From SG8-30 sp037443885 (GTDB lineage Bacteria > Pseudomonadota > Gammaproteobacteria > Steroidobacterales > Steroidobacteraceae), in contig JBBINN010000063.1 of the NCBI GenBank assembly GCA_037443885.1, positions 1 through 15,816 of the forward strand: a stretch of 15,816 nt of DNA. The letters run 5' to 3'. Within the stretch, counting starts at the first letter, position 1. The number at the start of each line of letters is the position of its first letter. Positions 1-8,153 of the stretch are shown piece after piece. The position numbers and the translations under genes were made by a program. The notes below the pieces were generated by a model. That model ran no database searches and was not told the origin of the DNA. It saw only the letters and a program-made list of their open reading frames with translations.

Positions 1-33
1 CACCGCCGTCAACGCTGACCGGGGCCCACAGCC

Positions 34-696
34 ATGACCGACGCTACCCGCTCCAGCGCCCACCGCAACCCATGGAGTTCCCGCCGCCGGCGCGACCACG
101 CCGTCAAACGTGAGGCCGTGGTCCGGGCTGCCGCCCGGGCCTTCAATGAGCGCGGCTTCCACAACACCTCGCTCGACGACATCGCGACGGCGCTCGGCGT
201 CACTAAGCCGACGGTCTACTACTACGTCGAGAGCAAGGAGCACCTCCTGTTCGAGTGCTTCCTCGCCGGCCTCGAGGGCATCCGGGAAGGTTTCCGGCGC
301 GCCGAGAAGTCCGGCCTTCCCGGCCGCGATCGCCTCGCGGCGGTGGTCCGGCACTACGCGCAGGCCGTCGGCTCGGAGTTCGGCTGGTGCATGGTCCGCG
401 CGGAGGACCAGGATCTCGGGCCCGAGTTGCGCGGGCGCATCCGCGCGCTCAAGTCGGAAATCGACCAGGGCATCCGGCGACTCCTCGCAGAGGGAATGCA
501 CGACGGATCCATCGCGCCCTGCGACCCGAGGATGACCGCCTTTGCCATTGCCGGCGCCCTCAACTGGATCGCCCAGTGGTACCGGGAGAACCAGCCCATG
601 GGCTCCGCGGACATCGCCGACGCCTTCGTCGGCATTTTCGAGCGCGGCCTCCTGCCGCGCGAGGCGGCTCCGCTGCCGCAAACCCTGCGGGCCTGA
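34..696 (+). CDS. TetR/AcrR family transcriptional regulator
   Basis: This 220-residue protein is a one-component repressor of the TetR family. The N-terminal DNA-binding domain spans about residues 24-72. Its helix-turn-helix core reads TSLDDIATALGVTKPTVYYY, followed by the usual ESKEHLL stretch at the end of the domain. The remaining 145 residues are the variable, helical ligand-binding and dimerisation domain. The first 20 residues are an Arg/Ser-rich tail. No strong ribosome-binding site precedes the ATG at 34, and only 33 bases lie upstream in the window, so the start is tentative. The gene sits 98 bases upstream of a thiolase on the same strand. Family members often sense acyl-CoAs or related ligands and control adjacent lipid or acyl-CoA genes, so regulation of the thiolase is a reasonable inference, but the ligand cannot be read from sequence. 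Confidence 0.9.
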   Translation: MTDATRSSAHRNPWSSRRRRDHAVKREAVVRAAARAFNERGFHNTSLDDIATALGVTKPTVYYYVESKEHLLFECFLAGLEGIREGFRRAEKSGLPGRDRLAAVVRHYAQAVGSEFGWCMVRAEDQDLGPELRGRIRALKSEIDQGIRRLLAEGMHDGSIAPCDPRMTAFAIAGALNWIAQWYRENQPMGSADIADAFVGIFERGLLPREAAPLPQTLRA

Positions 697-731
697 GCCG
701 CCCCCGACCAAGGGTGCAGAGACTTTTTGTT

Positions 732-746
732 TTTTGCAGGGCAAAA
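732..746. promoter_or_regulatory. Inverted repeat between tetR and thiolase, possible operator
   Basis: The arms TTTTGC (732-737) and GCAAAA (741-746) form a perfect 6-bp inverted repeat around AGG. It lies in an unusually T-rich patch of an otherwise GC-rich 98-nt gap. The position, about 50 bases upstream of the thiolase start, would suit a TetR-type operator. It does not look like a terminator, because the T-run precedes the repeat instead of following it. Function is inferred from position only. Confidence 0.3.
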
Positions 747-794
747 TCTCCGGCCAGCTAGACAGGCCCGGCACCAGATCCGCGGAGGACGCCC

Positions 795-1976
<1,182 letters not shown>

Positions 1977-1977
1977 G

Positions 1978-2007
1978 GGCACGGTCCCGGCGCGCGAGGC
2001 ACGGTCC
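1978..2007 (+). repeat. 10-bp direct repeat GGCACGGTCC, two copies
   Basis: GGCACGGTCC occurs at 1978-1987 and again at 1998-2007, exactly 20 bases apart, just after the thiolase stop codon. The second copy runs into the hexamer repeat that follows. Part of the motif also appears inverted at 2116-2123. I see no clear function. Confidence 0.5.
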
Positions 2008-2032
2008 TGGTCCTGGTCTTGGTCTTGGTTCC
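2003..2032 (+). repeat. Short tandem hexamer array, GGTCYT-like, five units
   Basis: Five consecutive hexamers read GGTCCT, GGTCCT, GGTCTT, GGTCTT and GGTTCC. They lie in the 176-base non-coding gap between the convergent thiolase and VOC genes. This looks like a small microsatellite. No strong intrinsic terminator hairpin with a T-run was seen in this gap. Confidence 0.7.
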
Positions 2033-2152
2033 AGTCTCTGCTGCGGCGCAGGCACCAACCGCCGGATCCGGTTGCCACAGAGCAACACGAAAGGAAAAAG
2101 GCGACGACCCCTCACGGGACCGTCCCCTGCACTTCGCGCGCTTTGCCGCGGA

Positions 2153-2689
2153 TCAGCGGAACATGTTGTTCGAGCGGTGATCACCCGCGAGCCAGCGCTC
2201 GAGCTCCGAGTGCGCGTCCTTGAGCCGCACTTCGTTGATCTTGTCGGCGTCCGGCCGGTCGAGGGTGAACTCGAGGATCATGCCGTTCGGGTCGGACGTG
2301 TACAGCGAGCGGCAGTAGCCGTGCTCCAGCACGAATGTGGCGGGCTCGCCGTAGCCGGCCGCGGCCAGGCGCTGCTCGATGCCCTTCTGCGCGGCCTCGT
2401 CCACCTTGAGCGCGATGTGGTGGAACGGCGAGAACGGCATCTGCGGGCCGAACTGCGCCGCGTCCTCGGGCTCGGCGAACTGGAAGAACGCCAGCGCGCC
2501 GCCATCGCCGAGGCCGAAGAACACGTGGCAGTAGGTGCGCTCCTTGCCGAAGAGCTCGTCCTTCTCGCACCAGGTCGCGACCAGCGGCAGGCCGATCACG
2601 TCCTCGTAGAACCTGCGCGTCGCCTCGAGATCCTTCGACACGTAGGCCGTGTGGTGGAGGCGTGACGGGAGGGATGCGGTGACAGCCAT
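2153..2689 (-). CDS. VOC (glyoxalase/extradiol dioxygenase fold) family protein
   Basis: This 178-residue protein belongs to the vicinal oxygen chelate superfamily, whose members are metal-dependent isomerases, epimerases, dioxygenases or lyases. Two beta-alpha-beta-beta-beta modules are visible. The first begins LHHTAYVSKDLEATRRFYEDVIGLPL (about 11-36) and the second FHHIALKVDE (about 89-98). Likely metal ligands are His13, His91 and Glu140 in DPNGMILEF. The C-terminal tail (150-178) extends past the fold. The start at 2689 has AAGGAG at 2702-2697, seven bases upstream and overlapping the stop codon of the receptor gene, so the two are probably translationally coupled. It is the last gene of the five-gene minus-strand operon. 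The reaction is unknown; VOC members act on glyoxal adducts, methylmalonyl-CoA, catechols and others. Co-transcription with CoA enzymes points to a catabolic role, not resistance. Confidence 0.88.
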   Translation of the reverse strand: MAVTASLPSRLHHTAYVSKDLEATRRFYEDVIGLPLVATWCEKDELFGKERTYCHVFFGLGDGGALAFFQFAEPEDAAQFGPQMPFSPFHHIALKVDEAAQKGIEQRLAAAGYGEPATFVLEHGYCRSLYTSDPNGMILEFTLDRPDADKINEVRLKDAHSELERWLAGDHRSNNMFR

Positions 2690-2701
2690 GGCGTCGCTCC
2701 T

Positions 2702-4936
2702 TCAGAACCGGTAGTTGAAGTCGATGCCCCAGACCCGCGGCTGGGCCTTGAAAACGAAGTTGTTGGTGTAGCCAGGGTTAGGGAAGAACTGCGGCCCCGG
2801 CGACCATTCGGCATTGTACTCCTCGTCGGTCAGGTTCCGGGCCCAGGCGGTCAGCGTCCAGGCCTCGCCGGCTATGCCGACACGCAGGTCGAGCAGTTCG
2901 ACCGGGTCGCGCTTGGTGAAGTTGTCCGGATAGAACCAGGTGTCGCCGATGATGCGGAAATCCGGCCGGATGAAGAAGTCGAGGCCGCTGTCGCCCGGCA
3001 GCGGGGCACGGTAATTGAGGCCCAGGTTGATCGTGTACTCGGAGACGAGCGGCGCCTGGTTGCCGACGTCGTCAGGGTCGCGGGACGACTTCTTGATCTC
3101 GCTGTCCGTGTAGCCGCCGCGCGCGTAGACCTCCAGGTTCTCCGTGACCAGCGCCTGCAGTTCGACCTCGAAGCCGGTGTAGGTCACTTCCTCGAGGTTG
3201 CCGAGGTTCTGCGTGCTGGTGTTGGGGTCGAAGACGAAGAAGTAGGTTCCCTCCGCTTCCGTATAGAACGCCGTGAAGCTGGTGCTGACGCGACGGTCCA
3301 TGAACTGGGCCTTGACGCCCGCCTCGTAGGTGTCCGCGACCTCGGCGTCGAACAGGTCGTCGACGCCGGCGATATTGGCCGCGCCGACGCCCGTCTGGTT
3401 GAAGCCGCCGCTGCGGAAACCACGGCTGTAGCCGCCGTAGACCATCACGTCGTCGCTCGGTTTCCAGCGCAGCGTGACCTTGGGCTGCCACTCGTCCCAG
3501 GTCTCCTTTCGGACCTCGCCGGTGACCGCATCCGCGGTCGGCAGGAACTCCTGCGGCGTCTCGGTCGTGTTCTCGCGCTCGTCCTCGTCGTAACGCAAGG
3601 CGACGGACAGTTCGACGGCATCCGTGATGTCGTAACTGAGCTCGCCGAACAGGGCCCAGGCCGTGTTGTCCTGCGAATCCGCGAGGTAGCTGACCTGCGG
3701 ATTGAACTGCGGCAACGGCGTGCGCCTGACCTCTGGCACGGTCCATCCCGGAACGAACGGGCTCAGGTCGAAGACGTTGCCGGTCGAGATGAAGCGATCT
3801 GTCATGATGACGTAGGCGCCGCCGATCCAGCGCAGCCGCTGGTCGGAAGGCGACGTGAAGCGGATCTCCTGGCTGAACGCCTCGACGTCCAGCCACTGGT
3901 GTTGCGCCTGGTCGACTCCACAGAAGAAGAACGGGCAGTTGAAGAGCGCGGACTCCTCGACCGGGAGGAAGTCGAACTGGTCGCCCGTGAGGATTTCCTG
4001 CAGCGTGTCATAGGCTGTTACGGATGTGAGCGTGACGCCGTTGCCGAACTGGTAGTCGAGCTTCAGCGAAATGCTGTCGATGTCGCGCTCGTTCTTCCCG
4101 CGGTTGTTGACACGAACCGGCAGGCTGGTGTCGTTCACGTCCTCGACGATGTTGAAGTAGAGCGCCTGCGTGTCCACGCGCGAGATCGACGCCCGCAGGT
4201 CGGCCGAGAAGCTGTCGCCCGGCTCCCAGATCAGGCGGCCGCGGACGGAGAGGTCCTCGAACGGATCCGCCTCCTCGCCGAGGTAGGGGTTGTCGATGTG
4301 GCCGTCGGTGTCGAAGTACGAGGCCGAGACCTGGAACTTCCAGGCGTCGGAGTCACCGATCGGGCCGCCGAACGCCCCGCGGACCTTGTAGCCGGGGCCC
4401 GACTCGTAGCCCAGCGTAACGTTGCCCTGCAGGATGTCGGTCGGCTTCTGCGTGTTGATGATGATCGCGCCGCCGATGGCGTTGCGGCCGTAGAGCGCGC
4501 CCTGCGGGCCCTTCAGCACCTGGATGCTCTCGATGTCGAAGAGCTCCTGGTTGAACTGCGACGGGTTCGCCATCAGCACGCCGTCGATCATCACAGCGAC
4601 CGAGGGCTCGCTGTTGCGTGCCTGCGAGATGCCGCGGATAACGATGAACGAGGTGCCCTGGTTCTGGGTCTGCACCATCTGCATGTTGGGTGTCAGCGCG
4701 ATGAAGTCCTGCGGCCGCGTGATGCCGGCGGAGGCGATCTCCTCGGCGCTNNNNNNNNNNAAGGCGGTGATGGACACCGGCACGCTGCCAAGCGCCTCGT
4801 CGCGCTTGCGCGCCGAGACGACGATTTCCTCGAGCGCCAGCGCGGCGCCGGCCTCCTGGGCCGAGACGGCTGCCGGCATCGCCACCGCGGAGGCGGCGGC
4901 CACCAGGATCATGTTCACTGCAGTCCGGATACGCAT
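2702..4936 (-). CDS. TonB-dependent outer-membrane receptor
   Basis: This is a TonB-dependent receptor of about 744 residues that imports a scarce or bulky ligand across the outer membrane using energy from TonB-ExbBD. Residues 1 to about 26 are a signal peptide with a predicted cut after AAVSA. A TonB-box-like EEIVVSARKR follows, then the plug domain (VPVSITA, IVIRGIS, VAVMIDGV, VLKGPQGALYGRNAIGGAI) and a C-terminal beta-barrel ending in aromatic NYRF. The nearest ATG (4942) has its AGGGGG Shine-Dalgarno only two bases away. The second ATG at 4936 has eight bases of spacing, so I prefer it. Ten N at 4751-4760 interrupt the early plug, but the frame is kept across them. It lies 41 bases after the MetE-like gene, and the VOC gene begins 12 bases after its end. 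This receptor class often imports catabolic substrates as well as siderophores or cobalamin; the cargo here is unknown, but the operon suggests an organic carbon source. Confidence 0.95.
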   Translation of the reverse strand: MRIRTAVNMILVAAASAVAMPAAVSAQEAGAALALEEIVVSARKRDEALGSVPVSITAXXXXSAEEIASAGITRPQDFIALTPNMQMVQTQNQGTSFIVIRGISQARNSEPSVAVMIDGVLMANPSQFNQELFDIESIQVLKGPQGALYGRNAIGGAIIINTQKPTDILQGNVTLGYESGPGYKVRGAFGGPIGDSDAWKFQVSASYFDTDGHIDNPYLGEEADPFEDLSVRGRLIWEPGDSFSADLRASISRVDTQALYFNIVEDVNDTSLPVRVNNRGKNERDIDSISLKLDYQFGNGVTLTSVTAYDTLQEILTGDQFDFLPVEESALFNCPFFFCGVDQAQHQWLDVEAFSQEIRFTSPSDQRLRWIGGAYVIMTDRFISTGNVFDLSPFVPGWTVPEVRRTPLPQFNPQVSYLADSQDNTAWALFGELSYDITDAVELSVALRYDEDERENTTETPQEFLPTADAVTGEVRKETWDEWQPKVTLRWKPSDDVMVYGGYSRGFRSGGFNQTGVGAANIAGVDDLFDAEVADTYEAGVKAQFMDRRVSTSFTAFYTEAEGTYFFVFDPNTSTQNLGNLEEVTYTGFEVELQALVTENLEVYARGGYTDSEIKKSSRDPDDVGNQAPLVSEYTINLGLNYRAPLPGDSGLDFFIRPDFRIIGDTWFYPDNFTKRDPVELLDLRVGIAGEAWTLTAWARNLTDEEYNAEWSPGPQFFPNPGYTNNFVFKAQPRVWGIDFNYRF
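4751..4760. other. Assembly gap (ten N) inside the TonB receptor gene
   Basis: Ten undetermined bases lie in the plug-domain coding region. On the coding strand the gap follows codons for Ser-Ile-Thr-Ala plus the bases TT, and is followed by AGC GCC GAG GAG (Ser-Ala-Glu-Glu). TTN can only be Phe or Leu. Receptors of this family commonly read SITAFSAE here, so the real missing sequence may be as short as one base. Confidence 0.95.
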
Positions 4937-4977
4937 TTGCATTTCCCCCTCGGCCGGCGGCCGGGCTCGATGATTGA

Positions 4978-6009
4978 TCAGGCGCCGCCCAGCTCGCGGC
5001 GGACGATGGCCGCGCCGTCCACCATGGCGCGGAGCTTCCCGAAGGCGACCTCCCTCGGCAGGTACTTCATGCCGCAGTCCGGCGCGACGATCACGCTCTC
5101 GGCCGGCACGTGCGGCAACGCGCGGCGGATGCGCGCCGCCACGATCTCGGGCGTCTCCACCTCGTTCGTGGACAGGTCGATCACGCCCACCATGACCTTC
5201 TTGCCGGCGAGCGTCTCGAGGATGCTGCAGTCGAGCTTCGACTGCGCCGTCTCGATGGACACCTGCGCGCAGCGGCAGCCCGCGAGCTCCGGCAGGAACG
5301 AGTAGGCCGCCGGCCGCTCGTGGATGATGGCGGCGTAGCCGAAGCAGATGTGCACGGCCGTCGTGCCGGTGACGCCCTCGAGGGCGCGGTTCAGCACCTT
5401 GAGGCCGTAGCGGCGGGCCTCGTCGGGACGCGCCTGCATGTAGGGCTCATCGATCTGGACGACATCGGCGCCGGCCGCGAACAGGTCCCTGATTTCCTCG
5501 TTGACGGCGACCGCATAGTCCATGGCGGCCGCCTCGCGGCTGCCGTCGTAGAAATCGATCTGCGCCTGCTGGGACATCGTGAACGGCCCGGGCACGGTGA
5601 TCTTGACCTGCCTGCGGGTGTGGCGCAGCAGGAAGCGGACGTCCTCGACCTCGACCGCGTGGCGGCGGCGGATGGGGCCGACCACGCGCGGCACCGGGTT
5701 CGGGTGGCCGCTGCGGTCGAGCGCCGTGCCCGGATTGTCGAGGTCGACGCCGTCGAGCGCCGTGGCGAAGCGGTTCGAGTAGCTCTCGCGGCGGATCTCG
5801 CCGTCGGTGATGATGTCGAGCCCTGCCTCTTCCTGGGCCTTGATGGCCATGAGCGTCGCGTCGTCCTGCGCCTCGGCCAGGAACGGCTCAGGGATGCGCC
5901 ACAGCTCGCGGGCGCGCACGCGCGGCGGGAAACGCCCCGCGAGCTTCGCGCGGTCGATCAGCCACTCGGGCTGCGGAAAGCTCCCGACGATGGTGGTGGG
6001 CAGCAGCAT
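4978..6009 (-). CDS. MetE-like zinc methyltransferase-fold protein, C-terminal catalytic domain only
   Basis: This 343-residue protein matches the C-terminal barrel of cobalamin-independent methionine synthase. It is less than half the length of classical MetE (about 750 residues), since the N-terminal half is absent. The thiol-activating zinc site looks intact: His220 and Cys222 in VHICFGYA, Glu253 in QVSIETAQ and Cys312 in APDCGMKYLP. The VGSFPQ start (8-13), TDGE (68-71) and QIDEPY (185-190) match regions that bind homocysteine in MetE. The ATG at 6009 follows an AGGGGG sequence, and only nine bases separate it from the CoA-transferase stop. Short members include folate-independent methionine synthases and epoxyalkane:coenzyme M transferase, which use the same zinc chemistry on other thiols. 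Position inside a CoA-transferase/lyase/receptor operon argues for a catabolic alkyl- or thiol-transfer role over methionine synthesis. That is inference; the substrate is unknown. Confidence 0.88.
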   Translation of the reverse strand: MLLPTTIVGSFPQPEWLIDRAKLAGRFPPRVRARELWRIPEPFLAEAQDDATLMAIKAQEEAGLDIITDGEIRRESYSNRFATALDGVDLDNPGTALDRSGHPNPVPRVVGPIRRRHAVEVEDVRFLLRHTRRQVKITVPGPFTMSQQAQIDFYDGSREAAAMDYAVAVNEEIRDLFAAGADVVQIDEPYMQARPDEARRYGLKVLNRALEGVTGTTAVHICFGYAAIIHERPAAYSFLPELAGCRCAQVSIETAQSKLDCSILETLAGKKVMVGVIDLSTNEVETPEIVAARIRRALPHVPAESVIVAPDCGMKYLPREVAFGKLRAMVDGAAIVRRELGGA

Positions 6010-6018
6010 GGAACCCCC

Positions 6019-7209
6019 TCAGGCCTGCCTGGCTTCGCGACGTTCGGTCGCCACCTGCGATTCCGGCCAGTGCGCGCCCGCGGCGACGGCTGCACGGATG
6101 CTCTCGCTGTGCTCGCCGAGCAGCGGCGCGGAAGTGACCGCCGTCGCCCGCTCGCCGTCGAACTGCACGGCCGGCCGCACCGCCTCCTTCGCCATGTGCG
6201 GGTTCTCGACGGGCACCATCACGCCGAGGTGGCGCACCTGCGGGTCCTTCACGACCGCGTCGACACTGTTGATGGGCGCGAAGGGCACGTCGTGCTGCTC
6301 GAGCCGCTCGACCCACTCCGCGGTCGCGCGGCGGGAGAAGCGCGCGTCGAGCTCGGCCCCGAGTGCCTCGTAGTGGTCGATGCGCAGCAGCCTCGTGGAG
6401 AACCGCGGATCGCTGCGCAGCTCGACGGCGTCCAGCGCCTCCGTGAGCCCGGTCCAGAACTTCTCCAGCGAGGAGAGATGGATGGCGATCAGGCCGCCGT
6501 CGCCCGTGCGCAGGATGTGCGCCTGTGCGAGCCGCGGCCGGTCGCTCGACTTCGGTACCTCGCCGAGGGCAAAGAAGGCGGCGAAGGGCTCGACGGCGAA
6601 GTGGGCCATGGCCTCGAGCATGGACACCTCGACCACGCGACCGCGGCCGGTGCGCGAGCGCTCGAACAGCGCGCCGAGCACGCCGTAGGCGGCGTAGATG
6701 CCCGTGATCGCATCCGCCAGCGCCGGGCCGAGGAACCGCGGCCGGTCGCGGTCCACGACCACGCTGAGGAAGCCCGACAGCGCCTGCGCCACCGAGTCGT
6801 AGCTCGGCCGGTCCACGTAGGGGCCGCTCGAGCCGAAGCCGCTGATCGAGCAGTACACGAGCTTGGGGTTGAGCTCGTGCAGCCGGGCCGGGCCCGCGCC
6901 GAGGCGCTCGGCCGTGCCGGGACGGAAGTTCTGGATGTAGACGTCGGCCTCGCCGACCAGCGTATCGAGCAGCTGGCGGTCGCCCGACTGCTTGAGGTCG
7001 AGCGTCAGGCTGCGCTTGTTGCGGTTATAGGCCTGGAAGTGCGGCGAGTACTGGCCGCCCTGGTAGGCGCGGTAGGGGTCGCCGTCGGGGCCTTCGACCT
7101 TGACCACGTCCGCGCCGAGGTCGGCCAGCATCATGCCGGCGCAGGGGCCGGTGATGAAGGTGCCCTGCTCGACGACGCGGACCCCCGCGAGGACTTTCGG
7201 CATGCTCAT
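6019..7209 (-). CDS. Class III (CaiB/BaiF family) CoA-transferase
   Basis: This 396-residue enzyme is a family III CoA-transferase, which moves CoA from one acyl-CoA to a free carboxylic acid through aspartyl-anhydride and thioester intermediates. The N-terminal signature LAGVRVVEQGTFITGPCAGMMLADLGADVVKVE (7-39), NRNKRSLTLDLK (62-73) and the segment around Asp166 in GPALADAITG, the expected catalytic Asp, are all present. The C-terminal SAPLLGEHSESI is also typical. The ATG at 7209 overlaps the upstream lyase stop by four bases (ATGA), a sign of translational coupling; a second ATG two codons later is possible. The partners of characterised relatives include oxalate, carnitine, bile acids, citramalate and itaconate. 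Pairing with a citryl-CoA lyase-like protein suggests that the transferase makes the CoA ester which the lyase then cleaves. That is inference; donor and acceptor cannot be read from sequence. Confidence 0.93.
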   Translation of the reverse strand: MSMPKVLAGVRVVEQGTFITGPCAGMMLADLGADVVKVEGPDGDPYRAYQGGQYSPHFQAYNRNKRSLTLDLKQSGDRQLLDTLVGEADVYIQNFRPGTAERLGAGPARLHELNPKLVYCSISGFGSSGPYVDRPSYDSVAQALSGFLSVVVDRDRPRFLGPALADAITGIYAAYGVLGALFERSRTGRGRVVEVSMLEAMAHFAVEPFAAFFALGEVPKSSDRPRLAQAHILRTGDGGLIAIHLSSLEKFWTGLTEALDAVELRSDPRFSTRLLRIDHYEALGAELDARFSRRATAEWVERLEQHDVPFAPINSVDAVVKDPQVRHLGVMVPVENPHMAKEAVRPAVQFDGERATAVTSAPLLGEHSESIRAAVAAGAHWPESQVATERREARQA

Positions 7210-8012
7210 GATTCGTCCGCCACGAAACCTGCGGGGGCCGGGCCGTCGTAGCTGATCGCCTGTGTGCCCGCATGCGACAGCACGAACCCGACCGGCCGCT
7301 GCTGCTCCTCGAGCAGGTGGGCGATGAGGCCGGCGGTGCGCGCGAGGATCGGCACGCCCTTGAGCGCCAGCAGCGGGTAGCCCGCATCCAGCAGCACCGA
7401 GGGGATGGCGCCGGAAACATTCAGCGCGAGCGGCTTGCCCGTCAGCCCGGGGAGCATGCTCTCCACCAGCAGGGCGGCCTCGATGTAGCGTCCCGAGAGA
7501 CCCGCCTCGCGCGCGACCTCCAGCAGGCGCAGCGCGCGCGGGTCGTGGCCGCGGTGCAGCGGATGGCCGTAGCCCGGGATGGCACGCTTGGCCGCGCGGT
7601 ACTCCTTGACCACGTCAGCCACCGCTCTCTCGTGGGACCCATCGCCCGCCCGCTCGACCACTTCCGCCAGGAACCGCCCGGCGGCCTCGGTCGAACCGAG
7701 CACGACCGAGCCGCAGCCGAGAATGCCGGCCGCGACCGCACCCTGCAGGGCCTCTGGCGCCGCCGCGAGCGTCATTCGCGCCGCCTGCACGCTCGGCACG
7801 AAGCCGTGTTCGGCGATGGCGACGAGCGTGGAATCCAGCACCTTGCGCTGCCCCTCGGAGGGAAGACTGCCGGCAATCAGCAGCCAGACGTAATCCGAGA
7901 AGCCGACGCGGCCGATGAGCTCGCCGCAGAGGTCATGGCCGCGGACGATGATCGTCGCCGGATTCGACGCGCAGATTGCGGACGACCGGTGCGCCTGACG
8001 TCCGATCTTCAT
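7206..8012 (-). CDS. Short citrate synthase-fold protein, citryl-CoA lyase-like
   Basis: At 268 residues this protein is far shorter than citrate synthase (about 430) and matches the stand-alone citryl-CoA lyase type, which resembles the C-terminal lyase domain of ATP citrate lyase. Conserved landmarks are His69 in AEHGFVPS (compare DHGPAVSG in ATP citrate lyase), His150 in PGYGHPLHRGHDPRA and the C-terminal ARTAGLIAHLLEEQ. The usual catalytic Asp of the NVDG motif is Ser200 here (ALNVSGAI), so canonical chemistry is doubtful. The ATG at 8012 has a strong GGGAGG at 8024-8019, six bases away. It is the first gene of the five-gene minus-strand operon and overlaps the CoA-transferase start by four bases. 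It may cleave a 3-hydroxy-3-carboxyacyl-CoA made by the transferase, run the reverse condensation or have another function. Family membership is clear; the substrate is not. Confidence 0.88.
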   Translation of the reverse strand: MKIGRQAHRSSAICASNPATIIVRGHDLCGELIGRVGFSDYVWLLIAGSLPSEGQRKVLDSTLVAIAEHGFVPSVQAARMTLAAAPEALQGAVAAGILGCGSVVLGSTEAAGRFLAEVVERAGDGSHERAVADVVKEYRAAKRAIPGYGHPLHRGHDPRALRLLEVAREAGLSGRYIEAALLVESMLPGLTGKPLALNVSGAIPSVLLDAGYPLLALKGVPILARTAGLIAHLLEEQQRPVGFVLSHAGTQAISYDGPAPAGFVADES

Positions 8013-8049
8013 CCAGGGCCTCCCGGGCTTGAGTTCAATTATTTGCTAT

Positions 8050-8073
8050 GCGAAACTGTTTTCGCTGAACGAA
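8050..8073. promoter_or_regulatory. Overlapping palindromes in divergent region, candidate IclR operator
   Basis: GCGAAA (8050-8055) and TTTCGC (8060-8065) form a perfect 6-bp inverted repeat around CTGT. A second, imperfect palindrome, TTCGCTGAACGAA (8061-8073), overlaps it with 4-bp TTCG/CGAA ends. Sites with GCGAA/TTCGC halves are common for IclR-family regulators. The site lies 38 bases upstream of the lyase start and 80 bases upstream of the IclR start, in an AT-rich pocket of the 141-base divergent gap. A third small palindrome, TTGAGTTCAA, is at 8029-8038. Binding is inferred, and I could not place convincing -35/-10 boxes. Confidence 0.45.
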
Positions 8074-8153
8074 TACTGTGGACAGCCGGCCGCGGGATGT
8101 CAACACCCGCAGAGGCCTCGGGTCGGCCAGGGACTTCGGAGGACGTCTTCCCG

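Noticed and set aside
1..33. Upstream gene or promoter before tetR
   Set aside because: Only 33 bases are available and no clear signal is present.
2112..2127. GGGAC-C-GTCCC palindrome as a terminator
   Set aside because: The one-base centre leaves no room for a hairpin loop and there is no T-run.
5110..7251. A 713-codon plus-strand open frame opposite the MetE-like and CoA-transferase genes
   Set aside because: The composition is a shadow of the opposite-strand codons (runs of Arg, Ala, Val, Asp), and no motif is visible.
8097..8153. Upstream ATG at 8097 as the IclR start
   Set aside because: It lacks a ribosome-binding site, while ATG 8154 has GGAGGA at suitable distance.
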